DNA of 64,000 bases from Anaerolineales bacterium (lineage in GTDB: Bacteria; Chloroflexota; Anaerolineae; Anaerolineales; UBA6663), in assembly GCA_020850595.1 (NCBI GenBank), contig JADZEK010000044.1, positions 1 to 64,000 of the forward strand. Reading direction: 5' to 3'. Of the stretch, positions 49,464 through 57,950 are shown piece after piece; position 1 is the first letter of the stretch; every line of letters begins with the position of its first letter. Both the position numbers and the translations under genes were made by a program. The notes under the pieces were generated by a model, which saw only the letters and a program-made list of their open reading frames with translations, had not been told where the DNA came from and did no database searches.

Positions 49464-50252
49464 ATGCAGCCCCAGCACACCGGCGCTCTGCGCTACTATC
49501 AATTCGGCGGGTTCGATTCGGCGCATGTGACACATGCGGTTTTTACGCGCCACGGCGGCGTCAGCCCTGCGCCTTATGGCAGCCTCAATCTCTCGGTCAG
49601 CACTGGTGACGCGCACGACAATGTGCGCGCTAACCGGCTGCGCGCCTTTCAAGCCCTGGGCCGCGCCCCCGAGTCGGTGGCTGACCTCTGGCAGGTGCAT
49701 TCGGCCCGCGTTGTCGTGGCCGACACCCCTAACGCCCCGGCCGATCACAAAGGGCAGGCCGACACCCTGATTACCGATCGGCCGGAGGTCACGCTGCTGC
49801 TGCGCTTCGCCGATTGTGTGCCGATCTTGCTGTACGATCCGCGCCGCCCAGCCGTGGGACTGGTGCATGCAGGCTGGCGCGGCACGCTGCAAAAGGCAGT
49901 TGGGTCGGCGGTGCAGGCCATGACCGACGCCTTTGGCTCACGTCCCGGCGACATAATGGCTGCCATCGGACCTTCCATTGGACCGTGTCATTATCAGGTC
50001 GGGCTGGAGGTGGTGGCCCAGACGCGGGCGGCCTTCCAGGACGCCGACGATGCTGGGCTGCTGCACCCAGTGAATGGTGGCCATCACCTCGACCTGTGGG
50101 CCGCCAATGCCCACGCCTTGCGGGCTGCCGGCGTGGAGTACATTGAACAAGCGCGGCTTTGCACCGTCTGCCACCAGGGCGAGTTTTTTTCTCACCGGGC
50201 GCAAGGCGCCGTCACCGGGCGATTTGGCGCGCTCATTGGGTTGAATGCATAA
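49464..50252 (+). CDS. pgeF: Polyphenol oxidase/laccase-like protein of the PgeF (YfiH, DUF152) family
   Basis: A 262-residue protein with the family metal and active-site motifs: FTRHGGVS near residue 28, LWQVHSARVV, RFADCVPILL, HAGWRGT and the C-terminal CTVCHQGEFFSHR. Family members act as copper oxidases, purine nucleoside phosphorylases or peptidoglycan-precursor proofreaders in different reports, so the exact role is not fixed. It heads the pgeF-yggS-yggT-DUF167 cluster. Its stop shares one base with the next ATG (TAATG). Confidence 0.9.
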   Translation: MQPQHTGALRYYQFGGFDSAHVTHAVFTRHGGVSPAPYGSLNLSVSTGDAHDNVRANRLRAFQALGRAPESVADLWQVHSARVVVADTPNAPADHKGQADTLITDRPEVTLLLRFADCVPILLYDPRRPAVGLVHAGWRGTLQKAVGSAVQAMTDAFGSRPGDIMAAIGPSIGPCHYQVGLEVVAQTRAAFQDADDAGLLHPVNGGHHLDLWAANAHALRAAGVEYIEQARLCTVCHQGEFFSHRAQGAVTGRFGALIGLNA

Positions 50253-50965
50253 TGCTGCCCGGCGCGGTGATTGCTGCCAACCTGGCCGCGGTGCGCGCCC
50301 GCATGGCTCAGGCGGCGCGGGCCAACGGCCGGCCCTCCGATGCCGCCCGCCTGGTGGCGGTGAGCAAGCAGCACCCGCCTGAAGCCGTGGCGGCCGCCCT
50401 CGCTGCGGGGCAGTACGACTTCGGCGAGAACCGCGTGCACGAGGCGCTGCCCAAGATCGCAGCCCTGGCCGGCAGCGCCGCGCGTTGGCATATGATTGGG
50501 CAGATCCAGAGCCGCAAGGCGCGCGAGGTCGCGGCGGCCGAGTTTGCCCTGGTGCATTCGGTGGACTCAGTGCGCCTGGCCGAGCGGCTCAGCCAGGCGG
50601 CGGGTGGACGCCGCCTACCCGTGTTATTGGAGTGCAATATCTCCGGAGAAGAAGCGAAGGCGGGATTTCGAGCTGTTACCGAAAGCGATTGGGTCAGCCT
50701 TCGGACTGCCGCCGCGCAGGTTGTGAGCCTGCCCGGGCTGGAGGTGCGCGGGTTGATGACCATGGCCCCCATAGTGCCTGAGCTGAACGCCGCCCGCCCT
50801 TACTTTGCGCGGCTCCGCCAGTGGCGCGACCGGCTGGCTGCCGAGTTGCCCGGTGCCGCCTGGACGGAGCTTTCGATGGGCATGTCGGACGATTTCGAGG
50901 CGGCCATCGCCGAGGGGGCCACCCTTGTGCGCGTGGGCCGCGCCATCTTCGGAGGGCGGGGCTAG
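50252..50965 (+). CDS. yggS: PLP homeostasis protein (YggS/PROSC family)
   Basis: A 237-residue protein with the alanine-racemase-like barrel. The PLP-binding Lys39 is in LVAVSKQHP. FGENRVHEALPKI, WHMIGQIQSRKA, HSVDSVRLAERL, GLMTMAPI and the phosphate-binding LSMGMSDDFEAAI follow. It keeps free pyridoxal phosphate and amino-acid pools in balance and is not itself known as a metabolic enzyme. Translation is coupled to pgeF through the TAATG overlap. The usual neighbours yggT and DUF167 follow. Confidence 0.93.
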   Translation: MLPGAVIAANLAAVRARMAQAARANGRPSDAARLVAVSKQHPPEAVAAALAAGQYDFGENRVHEALPKIAALAGSAARWHMIGQIQSRKAREVAAAEFALVHSVDSVRLAERLSQAAGGRRLPVLLECNISGEEAKAGFRAVTESDWVSLRTAAAQVVSLPGLEVRGLMTMAPIVPELNAARPYFARLRQWRDRLAAELPGAAWTELSMGMSDDFEAAIAEGATLVRVGRAIFGGRG

Positions 50966-50992
50966 GCACCGCCGCTGCGCAAGGAGTTGGAA

Positions 50993-51259
50993 GTGCAAAG
51001 CTACTTGATCAGCCTCGTTAACCTGGTCGTCACCCTCATCACCATCCTGCTCATTGCTAATTCGCTGATATCATTCCTTAACCTTGAGCCGTGGCACCCG
51101 GTGCGCCGCACCCTCAATCAACTCTCCGAGCCGCTTCTGCGGCCGTTTCGCAACGTCCTGCCGTCCGCCGGGATGTTCGACCTCTCCCCGCTCGTTGCGC
51201 TGATCGTTATTCAGATCCTGGGCCAACTCGTCGTGCTGTTGATCCAGGCCGCGTTCTAG
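50993..51259 (+). CDS. yggT: YggT family membrane protein
   Basis: An 88-residue protein with two hydrophobic helices (about residues 5-25 and 58-85). Between them is the YggT linker (EPWHPVRRTLNQLSEPLLRP, then PFRNVLP). The function is unknown; relatives sit in division-related clusters and some affect osmotic tolerance. The GTG at 50993 is chosen because AAGGAG ends 6 bases upstream; a TTG two codons earlier would be too close. It lies between yggS and DUF167, as in many bacteria. Confidence 0.85.
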   Translation: MQSYLISLVNLVVTLITILLIANSLISFLNLEPWHPVRRTLNQLSEPLLRPFRNVLPSAGMFDLSPLVALIVIQILGQLVVLLIQAAF

Positions 51260-51282
51260 CCAGCCGGCCCGAAAGGAACCGC

Positions 51283-51603
51283 GTGTCTACCTTTAGCAAC
51301 GCCAGACGCGGCGCGGCCATCACCGTGAAAGTCTCGCCGCGCGCCAAGAAGACCGAGGTGGCGGGCGTGATGGACGATGGCACCCTCAAGATTCGCCTCG
51401 CCGCTCCGCCGGTGGATGGGGCCGCCAACCAAGAACTGATCAGGTTTTTGGCACAGGCCTTGCGCCTGTCGCCGCTGCAGATTGACATCATCGCGGGTGC
51501 AACGGCCGAGCGCAAGCTAATCTCGCTAGTCGGTATCAATCCTCGCGAGGTAGACGCGGTTTTCCAGAAACTAATCGCGGCCGCCGGCCGTGACAAGGCG
51601 TGA
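51283..51603 (+). CDS. yggU: DUF167 (YggU) family protein
   Basis: A 106-residue protein with the DUF167 core: ITVKVSPRAKKTEVAGV, LKIRLAAPPVDGAANQEL, and ERKLISLVGI. The function is not established. The GTG start follows AAAGGA by 5 bases, 23 bases after the yggT stop. It closes the pgeF cluster. Confidence 0.88.
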   Translation: MSTFSNARRGAAITVKVSPRAKKTEVAGVMDDGTLKIRLAAPPVDGAANQELIRFLAQALRLSPLQIDIIAGATAERKLISLVGINPREVDAVFQKLIAAAGRDKA

Positions 51604-51842
51604 AGGCCTGTCAGTCTTGTCCCTGAGCCCGTCCACGGTGTGTGGCCTGGCCCTTTAGTTATCCGTTGGAACTGGAGACCTTGAGGCGCTTCGATGTGTC
51701 ACTCAGGAGTGCGTGGCTGGCTCGGTTGGATTGCACAATGCCGCGTCGGTCGGAATCGGCAATACTCCCTGCTCAAAGCGCTTGACGCCGCCCCCCCGAG
51801 TCTATTACCCTTGAGACGGAGTTCCATTCAGCTATTTAGCCC
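51604..51842. other. 239-bp region before the purine operon
   Basis: No gene is visible. It must hold the promoter of the purine operon, but no clean pair stands out. Candidates are TTGACG (51782) with TATTAC (51803; 15-bp spacer) and TTGAGA (51811) with TATTTA (51833; 16-bp spacer). I see no purine riboswitch aptamer or strong terminator. Confidence 0.3.
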
Positions 51843-54749
51843 ATGACATTACCGGTTCATTGCCTGATTGTGGGGTCACGCGCTGATGTGCGCCGCGCCG
51901 ACCCCCAGGCGGCCGGCCTGCTGGCTGACGCCCACGCCCTCGGCGTGCAGCACCTGGCGCAATTGAAGTGTTTCACGCTCTTTTTTCTAGAGGGTCACCT
52001 CAGCGTTCCCCAGCAGGAGCGCCTGGCCGCTGAACTCCTCAGCGACCCCGTTGCCCAAACCTCCGCCTGGCGGGGTGTGTCCGGCGGCGGGGTCGCGGCG
52101 CTTAACAAGCCGGATACACATGTAATCGAGACGGCGCTGCGCCCGGGCGTCACCGACCCGGTTGCCGAGCAGATAGTTCACTACGCCCGGGTGCTCGGCC
52201 TCAGCGGTGTCACCCGCGCCGCCACCGGCCAGCGCTTTGTGCTGCGCGGCCCACTGACCGACGCCGACCTGCACCATCTTGCCCTGCGGCTGCTAGCCAA
52301 CCCGGTGATCCAGCATTACGCTTTTGGGCCGATCACGCCCACCTTCCCGCAGGCGGCCGGCTCGTCGGAGAGTGTCGAGATGCTGCCAATCCGCGAGTTG
52401 GACGAGGCGCAACTAATGACGCTCTCCCGGGAACGCCGCGCGGCCCTCGACCTGGCCGAGATGCAGGCTGTGCAAGCCTACTTTCGCACCGAGGGTCGCG
52501 ACCCCACCGACGTGGAGTTTGAGACCATTGCACAAACCTGGAGTGAGCACTGCGTCCACAAGACGTTCAAGGCGCGCATCAGCATGATAGCGCCGGGGGG
52601 CGGCTCGCTCGAAGTTAACGGCCTGCTGCGCACCTATCTCCGCTCTGCGACTGAGACCATTGCCGCGCACTGGGTACGCTCGGCCTTCGTGGACAACGCT
52701 GGAATTCTCGCCTTCGACGATGAGTTCGATGTCGCCTTCAAGGTCGAGACACACAACCATCCCTCCGCCATTGAGCCGTTTGGCGGGGCCAACACCGGCG
52801 TCGGCGGTGTCATCCGCGATGTGTTGGGTGTTTCGGCCAAGCCGATCGCCGCGACGGACGTACTCTGCTTCGGCCCGCAAAACCAAGCCCTGGCCGCCGC
52901 GCTGCCCGACGGCGTCTTGCCGCCGCGCCGCGTGCGCTCCGGGGTTGTCGCCGGCGTGCGCGACTATGGCAACAAGATGGGCCTGCCAACCGTGAGCGGA
53001 GCGATATGGTACGACCCTGGTTACACCGCCAACCCGCTGGTGTTTTGCGGTTGCGTCGGCCTTGTGCCCGTGGGCAGCCATCCGCGTGGCCCGCAGGCAG
53101 GCGACCGCGTGATCGTACTCGGTGGTCGCACCGGCCGTGACGGCCTGCGCGGCGCGACTTTTTCCTCCATGGCCATGGACGCCAAGACGGGTGAAGTTGC
53201 GGGCGCTTCAGTTCAGATCGGCGACCCGATCACTGAAAAAGGCCTGGTCGAAGTCATCACCCGCGCACGCGACGCGCAGCTGTATCACGCCATTACCGAC
53301 TGTGGCGCGGGCGGCCTGTCCTCAGCAGTGGGCGAGATGGCCAGTGATCTCGGCGCTGCGGTGGACTTAGCTCAAGTCCGACTCAAGTACGCCGGCCTGG
53401 CCCCGTGGGAGATTTGGCTGTCGGAGGCGCAGGAGCGCATGGTGCTAGCTGTTGCGCCCGGGGCGGTCTCCGCCCTACAGACCATCTGCGCTGTGTTTTC
53501 GGTGGAACTGACCGACATCGGCGTGTTTACGGGCGACGGCCGCCTCCATGTGTGCGCGGGCGAGCGCCTGGTGCTTGATCTATCCAACGCCTTTCTGCAT
53601 GGGGGTATCCCGCAGCGCTGCCTCACGGCCGAGCCGGCGACTGCGCCCGGCGTTCGTGCAGCCGAGATGCCGGTCGTGGACTACGCCGTCACACTCCTCC
53701 GCTTGTTGGCTCATCCGAACATCGCCTCCAAAGCGGATGTCATTCGCGGCTACGATCACGAGGTGCAGGGCGGCACCGTTGTTAAGCCGCTCACGGGCGC
53801 GTGCAACGACGGCCCGTCTGATGCGGTCGTGCTCAGGCCCATCGGCACACGCGGCCTGCGCGGTGTGGTGCTGTCAACGGGCCTGAATCCCGAATACGGC
53901 AAGCGGGACGCCTACGCCATGGCCCTGAGCGTGGTGGATGAATCCGTCCGCAATGCCGTCGCGACCGGCGCTGACCCGGCGCGCCTGGCCCTGCTCGATA
54001 ACTTCTGCTGGGGTGACCCGCTGCGGCCCGCCACGCTCGGCGCGTTGCTGGCCGCAGCGCAGGGTTGTCACGATGCCGCGCTGCGTTACGGCGCGCCGTT
54101 CGTCTCCGGCAAGGACTCGCTCAACAACGAGTTCCTTGGGGCCGACGGCCTGCGCCACGCTATCCCGCCCACGCTATTGATTTCGGCCATTGGCCAGATC
54201 GAGGATGTGCGCTGCGCCGTCACTACCGACCTTAAGGAGGCGGGCGACGTCGTCTACCTGGTTGGGGAAGCGGCGGCCGAATTCGGCGGCAGCCATCTCG
54301 GCTTGCTTGGCGATCTCGCGCTGGCCGCTCTGGCTGAGTGCTCGCCCGTGCCGAGACTGCCCGCCTCCGCGCCGGTGTTGTACGCTGCCCTGCATGCCGC
54401 CATGCAGGCGGGCCGGGTGCGGGCCTGTCACGATCTGAGCGAGGGCGGCCTGGCTGTTGCCGCTGCCGAGATGTGCCTGGGCGGTCGTTTAGGCCTCAAC
54501 CTTTCGCTTCCGGCGGGCGAGCCGCTGCGCCAACTGTTTGGTGAGTGCAACGGCACGCTGCTCGTCGCCGTTGGCCCAGGTGATTCGGCCGCCTTTGAGG
54601 CCGTGCTGGCCGGGCAGCTGGTTCGGCGTCTCGGAGAGGTGACCTCGGATGCGCGGCTGACGATCTCTGGCGCGGGAACGGTCCTGCTGTCGGTGCCGGT
54701 GGGCGAACTGGTAGCCGCCTGGAACACGCCAGCCGGGGAGGGCGCATGA
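51843..54749 (+). CDS. purL: Phosphoribosylformylglycinamidine synthase, PurS-PurS-PurL fusion
   Basis: A 968-residue protein. The N-terminal 170 residues hold two PurS-like modules. The second is clear, with ETALRPGVTDPVAEQIVH near 95 and RLLANPVIQHY. The first is weaker, with LKCFTLFFLEGHLS and ELLSDPVAQTSAW. From about residue 190 on it is the small-type PurL: FETIAQTWSEHCVHKTF near 225, the catalytic His in VETHNHPSAIEPFGG near 299, and GGLSSAVGEMASDLG. Together with PurQ it makes FGAM from FGAR, ATP and glutamine. The fusion stands between the three-protein PurSQL system and the large single-chain PurL. It overlaps purQ by 4 bases. Confidence 0.93.
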   Translation: MTLPVHCLIVGSRADVRRADPQAAGLLADAHALGVQHLAQLKCFTLFFLEGHLSVPQQERLAAELLSDPVAQTSAWRGVSGGGVAALNKPDTHVIETALRPGVTDPVAEQIVHYARVLGLSGVTRAATGQRFVLRGPLTDADLHHLALRLLANPVIQHYAFGPITPTFPQAAGSSESVEMLPIRELDEAQLMTLSRERRAALDLAEMQAVQAYFRTEGRDPTDVEFETIAQTWSEHCVHKTFKARISMIAPGGGSLEVNGLLRTYLRSATETIAAHWVRSAFVDNAGILAFDDEFDVAFKVETHNHPSAIEPFGGANTGVGGVIRDVLGVSAKPIAATDVLCFGPQNQALAAALPDGVLPPRRVRSGVVAGVRDYGNKMGLPTVSGAIWYDPGYTANPLVFCGCVGLVPVGSHPRGPQAGDRVIVLGGRTGRDGLRGATFSSMAMDAKTGEVAGASVQIGDPITEKGLVEVITRARDAQLYHAITDCGAGGLSSAVGEMASDLGAAVDLAQVRLKYAGLAPWEIWLSEAQERMVLAVAPGAVSALQTICAVFSVELTDIGVFTGDGRLHVCAGERLVLDLSNAFLHGGIPQRCLTAEPATAPGVRAAEMPVVDYAVTLLRLLAHPNIASKADVIRGYDHEVQGGTVVKPLTGACNDGPSDAVVLRPIGTRGLRGVVLSTGLNPEYGKRDAYAMALSVVDESVRNAVATGADPARLALLDNFCWGDPLRPATLGALLAAAQGCHDAALRYGAPFVSGKDSLNNEFLGADGLRHAIPPTLLISAIGQIEDVRCAVTTDLKEAGDVVYLVGEAAAEFGGSHLGLLGDLALAALAECSPVPRLPASAPVLYAALHAAMQAGRVRACHDLSEGGLAVAAAEMCLGGRLGLNLSLPAGEPLRQLFGECNGTLLVAVGPGDSAAFEAVLAGQLVRRLGEVTSDARLTISGAGTVLLSVPVGELVAAWNTPAGEGA

Positions 54750-55522
54750 AACCCACTGCGCTGATCTTGCACGCGAACGGCACCAACCGCGACCACGAAG
54801 CCGCCCAGGCCCTTGAACTGGCCGGCGCGGCGGTTGAGATCGTCCATCTCAGCCAGCTCCGCGCAGGTGAGCGCCATATGGCCGATTACCAGTTGCTGGT
54901 GCTGCCCGGCGGGTTCTCTTATGGCGATGCCCTCGGGGCCGGCAAGTTGATGGCCTTGGATCTGACCGTATATTTTGCGGATGCTGTGCATGAGTTTATC
55001 GCCAGCGGCAAGCCCGTAATCGGCATCTGCAACGGTTTCCAGGCGTTGGTGAAGGCCGGCCTGCTGCCCGGTTCGAGTGGCCCCTCGTCCGCCACGCTCA
55101 CGTTCAACGCTTCCGGCCGGTTCGAGTGCCGCTGGGTCACGCTCGCGCCGCAGCCGGGCGCATGTGTCTGGACGAACAGCTTAGTGGATATTATCGAGTG
55201 CCCGGTAGCCCATGGCGAGGGACGCTTCTTGATGGGCGACTCGGCCGATCTCGTCGCGCTGCAAGCGGGCGGGCAAGTTGCCCTCACCTACGCCTTCGCC
55301 GACGGCGCGCCCGCGGGCGACGCCTACCCGGCCAACCCCAACGGTTCGGTGGCTGCCATTGCCGGGGTCTGTAACGCTGCCGGCAACGTGCTCGGCCTCA
55401 TGCCGCACCCCGAAGACCATCTCTTCAGTTGGCAGCACCCACGTTGGACCCGCGGCCGCACGCACGGGCTGGGGCTGCCCCTCTTCCAGCGCGGTGTGGC
55501 GCACGCTGTGCAGGCGGCCTGA
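54746..55522 (+). CDS. purQ: FGAM synthase glutaminase subunit
   Basis: A 258-residue class I glutamine amidotransferase with the nucleophile Cys95 (IGICNGFQALV), the oxyanion loop LPGGFSYGD and the His of GLMPHPEDHLF near 230. It supplies ammonia to the PurSL protein encoded just upstream (ATGA overlap). The length agrees with separate PurQ proteins. Its stop shares one base with the purC start (TGATG). Confidence 0.95.
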   Translation: MKPTALILHANGTNRDHEAAQALELAGAAVEIVHLSQLRAGERHMADYQLLVLPGGFSYGDALGAGKLMALDLTVYFADAVHEFIASGKPVIGICNGFQALVKAGLLPGSSGPSSATLTFNASGRFECRWVTLAPQPGACVWTNSLVDIIECPVAHGEGRFLMGDSADLVALQAGGQVALTYAFADGAPAGDAYPANPNGSVAAIAGVCNAAGNVLGLMPHPEDHLFSWQHPRWTRGRTHGLGLPLFQRGVAHAVQAA

Positions 55523-56493
55523 TGCTCACTGTTGATCGCCTGCGCGCGCTGCTGCCACAGGCTTTTGATCACAGCGGCCTGCCGGGGATAGCAGCCGGAA
55601 AGGTGCGCGAGTGGTATTCGCTAGGCGACGGGCAGCGCGTGCTCATCACCACCGATCGCCTCTCGGCCTTTGACCGCATCCTGGCGGCTGTGCCCTACAA
55701 GGGGCAGGTGCTCAATCAACTTGCCGCGTGGTGGTTTGCGCGCACGGCTGACATTGTCCCCAATCACTTGCTGTCGTTGCCCGACCCCAACGCAGCCCTG
55801 GTGCGCGAAGCCGAGCCGTTTCCGGTCGAAGTCATCGTGCGCGGCTACATCACCGGCGTGACCTCCACGGCCCTCTGGTATCGCTATGCGCTTGGCGAGC
55901 GCGACATTTACGGCTGGCGACTGCCCGACGGCTTGCGCAAGAACGATGCGCTGCCTGAGGCGCTCATTACGCCAACGACCAAGGGCGGCCCGACAGGTCA
56001 TGACGAACGCCTGACGGGCGCCGAAGTCGTCAGCCGAGGGCTACTCGACGCCGCCACCTGGGATGAAGTGCAGGCTGCCGCGCTGGGCCTTTTCCACGCC
56101 GGCCAGGCCGTTGCCGCGCGCGCCGGCCTCATCCTGGTGGACACTAAGTACGAATTTGGCCGCGACGCCGCCGGTCGCGTTTGCCTGATTGACGAAGTCC
56201 ACACACCGGACTCGTCGCGGTTTTGGCGGGCGGAGAGCTACACCCGCGCACTGTCTGCCGGCGTGGACCCCGAGAACTTCGACAAGGAATTTGTGCGGCT
56301 GGCCTATGCCGCGCAGGGCTACCGAGGTGACGGCCCACCGCCTGGCATGCCGGATGACTTGTGGGTCGCCGCCAGTCAGCGGTACACTCAGTTGTACACG
56401 CTCCTGACCGGCGCACCCTTTGACCCCGCTGACTACCCGGTCGGCCCGCGCCTCGTGGCCAACCTGCGCGGCGCGGGGCTGCTCACCGCTTGA
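55522..56493 (+). CDS. purC: SAICAR synthetase
   Basis: A 323-residue SAICAR synthetase: KVREWYSLGDGQRVLITTDRL with the ATP-binding Lys-Arg near residue 25, DRLSAFDRIL, VIVRGYITG near 110, ALITPTTKGG, LVDTKYEFG and IDEVHTPDSSRFW near 205. It joins aspartate to CAIR. It is of the longer, yeast-like form compared with 240-residue enterobacterial enzymes. The start at 55522 is set by the one-base overlap with the purQ stop. It overlaps purF by 4 bases if the TTG start of purF is used. Confidence 0.95.
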   Translation: MLTVDRLRALLPQAFDHSGLPGIAAGKVREWYSLGDGQRVLITTDRLSAFDRILAAVPYKGQVLNQLAAWWFARTADIVPNHLLSLPDPNAALVREAEPFPVEVIVRGYITGVTSTALWYRYALGERDIYGWRLPDGLRKNDALPEALITPTTKGGPTGHDERLTGAEVVSRGLLDAATWDEVQAAALGLFHAGQAVAARAGLILVDTKYEFGRDAAGRVCLIDEVHTPDSSRFWRAESYTRALSAGVDPENFDKEFVRLAYAAQGYRGDGPPPGMPDDLWVAASQRYTQLYTLLTGAPFDPADYPVGPRLVANLRGAGLLTA

Positions 56494-57950
56494 GGCCTGC
56501 CGTGACATCTATCTCGCCCACGCTTGATAGCCGCGACCCGGCCGCCGATGCGCCGCACGACGCGTGCGGCATTATCGGCGTTTATGCACCCAATGAGGAC
56601 GTGGCGCGCATGGCCTATTTCGGCCTGCACGCGCTCCAGCACCGCGGGCAAGAGGCGGCCGGCATCGCCGTCTCGGACGGGCACGTGGCCCGTTTGCATA
56701 AGGATGTCGGCTTGGTGGCGCAAGTTTTTACGCCGCAGACCCTAACCCCGCTGGCGGGCGGCCACTTCGCTATCGGCCACACCCGCTATTCGACCACCGG
56801 CTCGTCGTCTGTCCGCAACGCCCAGCCGTTCCTGATTGAAACCATGAACGGTCCATTGGCCGTTGCCCACAACGGCAACCTGTTGAACACGGCTGAGCTG
56901 CGTTCCAGCTTGCTGCGGCGCGGCGTCGGGCTGTCGTCATCGTCGGACAGCGAAGCAATCACCATGTCGCTCGCCGGCGCGCCCGGCGACACCTGGGAAG
57001 ACCGCATCGAGGCGGCTATGACGTTGTGGCGCGGCGCCTATTCGCTCGTCATCCTCACCCGCGACAGTGTCCACGCCGTGCGCGACCCATGGGGTTTCCG
57101 CCCCCTTAGTGTGGGCCGGCTGCCAGGAGGCGGCCATGCGGCCGCCTCTGAAACCGGTGCGTTGCGCACACTCGGCTGCGAGGCCATTCGCGAGGTGAAG
57201 CCCGGGGAAATCGTTACCCTCAGCAATACGGCTCTCCGCGTGCGCCAGGCCGCCCCGGCCGCGCTTCAGCTTGCGCGCTGCACCTTCGAACACATCTACT
57301 TCTCGCGGCCCGACAGTTTTTGGGACGGCCTGCACGTTCACCAGGTGCGCCAGCGGCTTGGCGGCGAGTTGGCCCGCGAGGCGGCCGTGGCCGCCGATGT
57401 CGTCATTGCCGTGCCGGATTCGTCAATCCCGGCCGCCATTGGATACGCGCGCGAATCAAACCTGCCCTACAACGACGGTTTCATCAAGAACCGCTATATC
57501 GGCCGCACCTTCATCCAGCCGACCGACTCGCTGCGCCGGCAGGGCGTGGCGCTCAAATTCAACACCCTTAACGAAAACCTGCGCGGCCAGCGGGTCGTTG
57601 TCATTGACGACAGCATTGTGCGCGGCAACACGGCCGGGCCGCTGGTCAAGCTCATCCGCGATGCGGGCGCACGCGAAGTGCACATGCGCATCACCTGCCC
57701 GCCCATTGCGCACCCCTGTTTCATGGGCGTGGACATGGGCCAGTACGATGAGCTTATCGCCCACCATTTGACGTTGGACGAGATGCGCGAGCATTTTGAT
57801 TGCGATACGCTGCACTTCTTGTCTTTGGAAGGCATGCTGCGCGCCCTCGACAGGCCGGCGGGCTACTGCAATGCCTGTTTCACCGGCATCTATCCTCTGG
57901 AGTTCGATGTCGAGTCTAGCAAGACCGGCTTCGAGAAAGCGATCGCTTGA
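56490..57950 (+). CDS. purF: Amidophosphoribosyltransferase (Fe-S, propeptide type)
   Basis: A 486-residue enzyme. After a 25-residue leader the nucleophile Cys26 (DACGIIGVYAP) begins the glutaminase domain, so removal of a propeptide is likely. The PRPP loop is VVVIDDSIVRGN near 370. Cysteines in HPCFMGVDM and YCNACFTGIYP match the ligands of the 4Fe-4S cluster in the Bacillus-type enzyme. It makes phosphoribosylamine from PRPP and glutamine, the first step of the pathway. The TTG at 56490 overlaps the purC stop; a GTG at 56502 is an alternative. purD starts directly after the stop. Confidence 0.94.
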   Translation: MRPAVTSISPTLDSRDPAADAPHDACGIIGVYAPNEDVARMAYFGLHALQHRGQEAAGIAVSDGHVARLHKDVGLVAQVFTPQTLTPLAGGHFAIGHTRYSTTGSSSVRNAQPFLIETMNGPLAVAHNGNLLNTAELRSSLLRRGVGLSSSSDSEAITMSLAGAPGDTWEDRIEAAMTLWRGAYSLVILTRDSVHAVRDPWGFRPLSVGRLPGGGHAAASETGALRTLGCEAIREVKPGEIVTLSNTALRVRQAAPAALQLARCTFEHIYFSRPDSFWDGLHVHQVRQRLGGELAREAAVAADVVIAVPDSSIPAAIGYARESNLPYNDGFIKNRYIGRTFIQPTDSLRRQGVALKFNTLNENLRGQRVVVIDDSIVRGNTAGPLVKLIRDAGAREVHMRITCPPIAHPCFMGVDMGQYDELIAHHLTLDEMREHFDCDTLHFLSLEGMLRALDRPAGYCNACFTGIYPLEFDVESSKTGFEKAIA

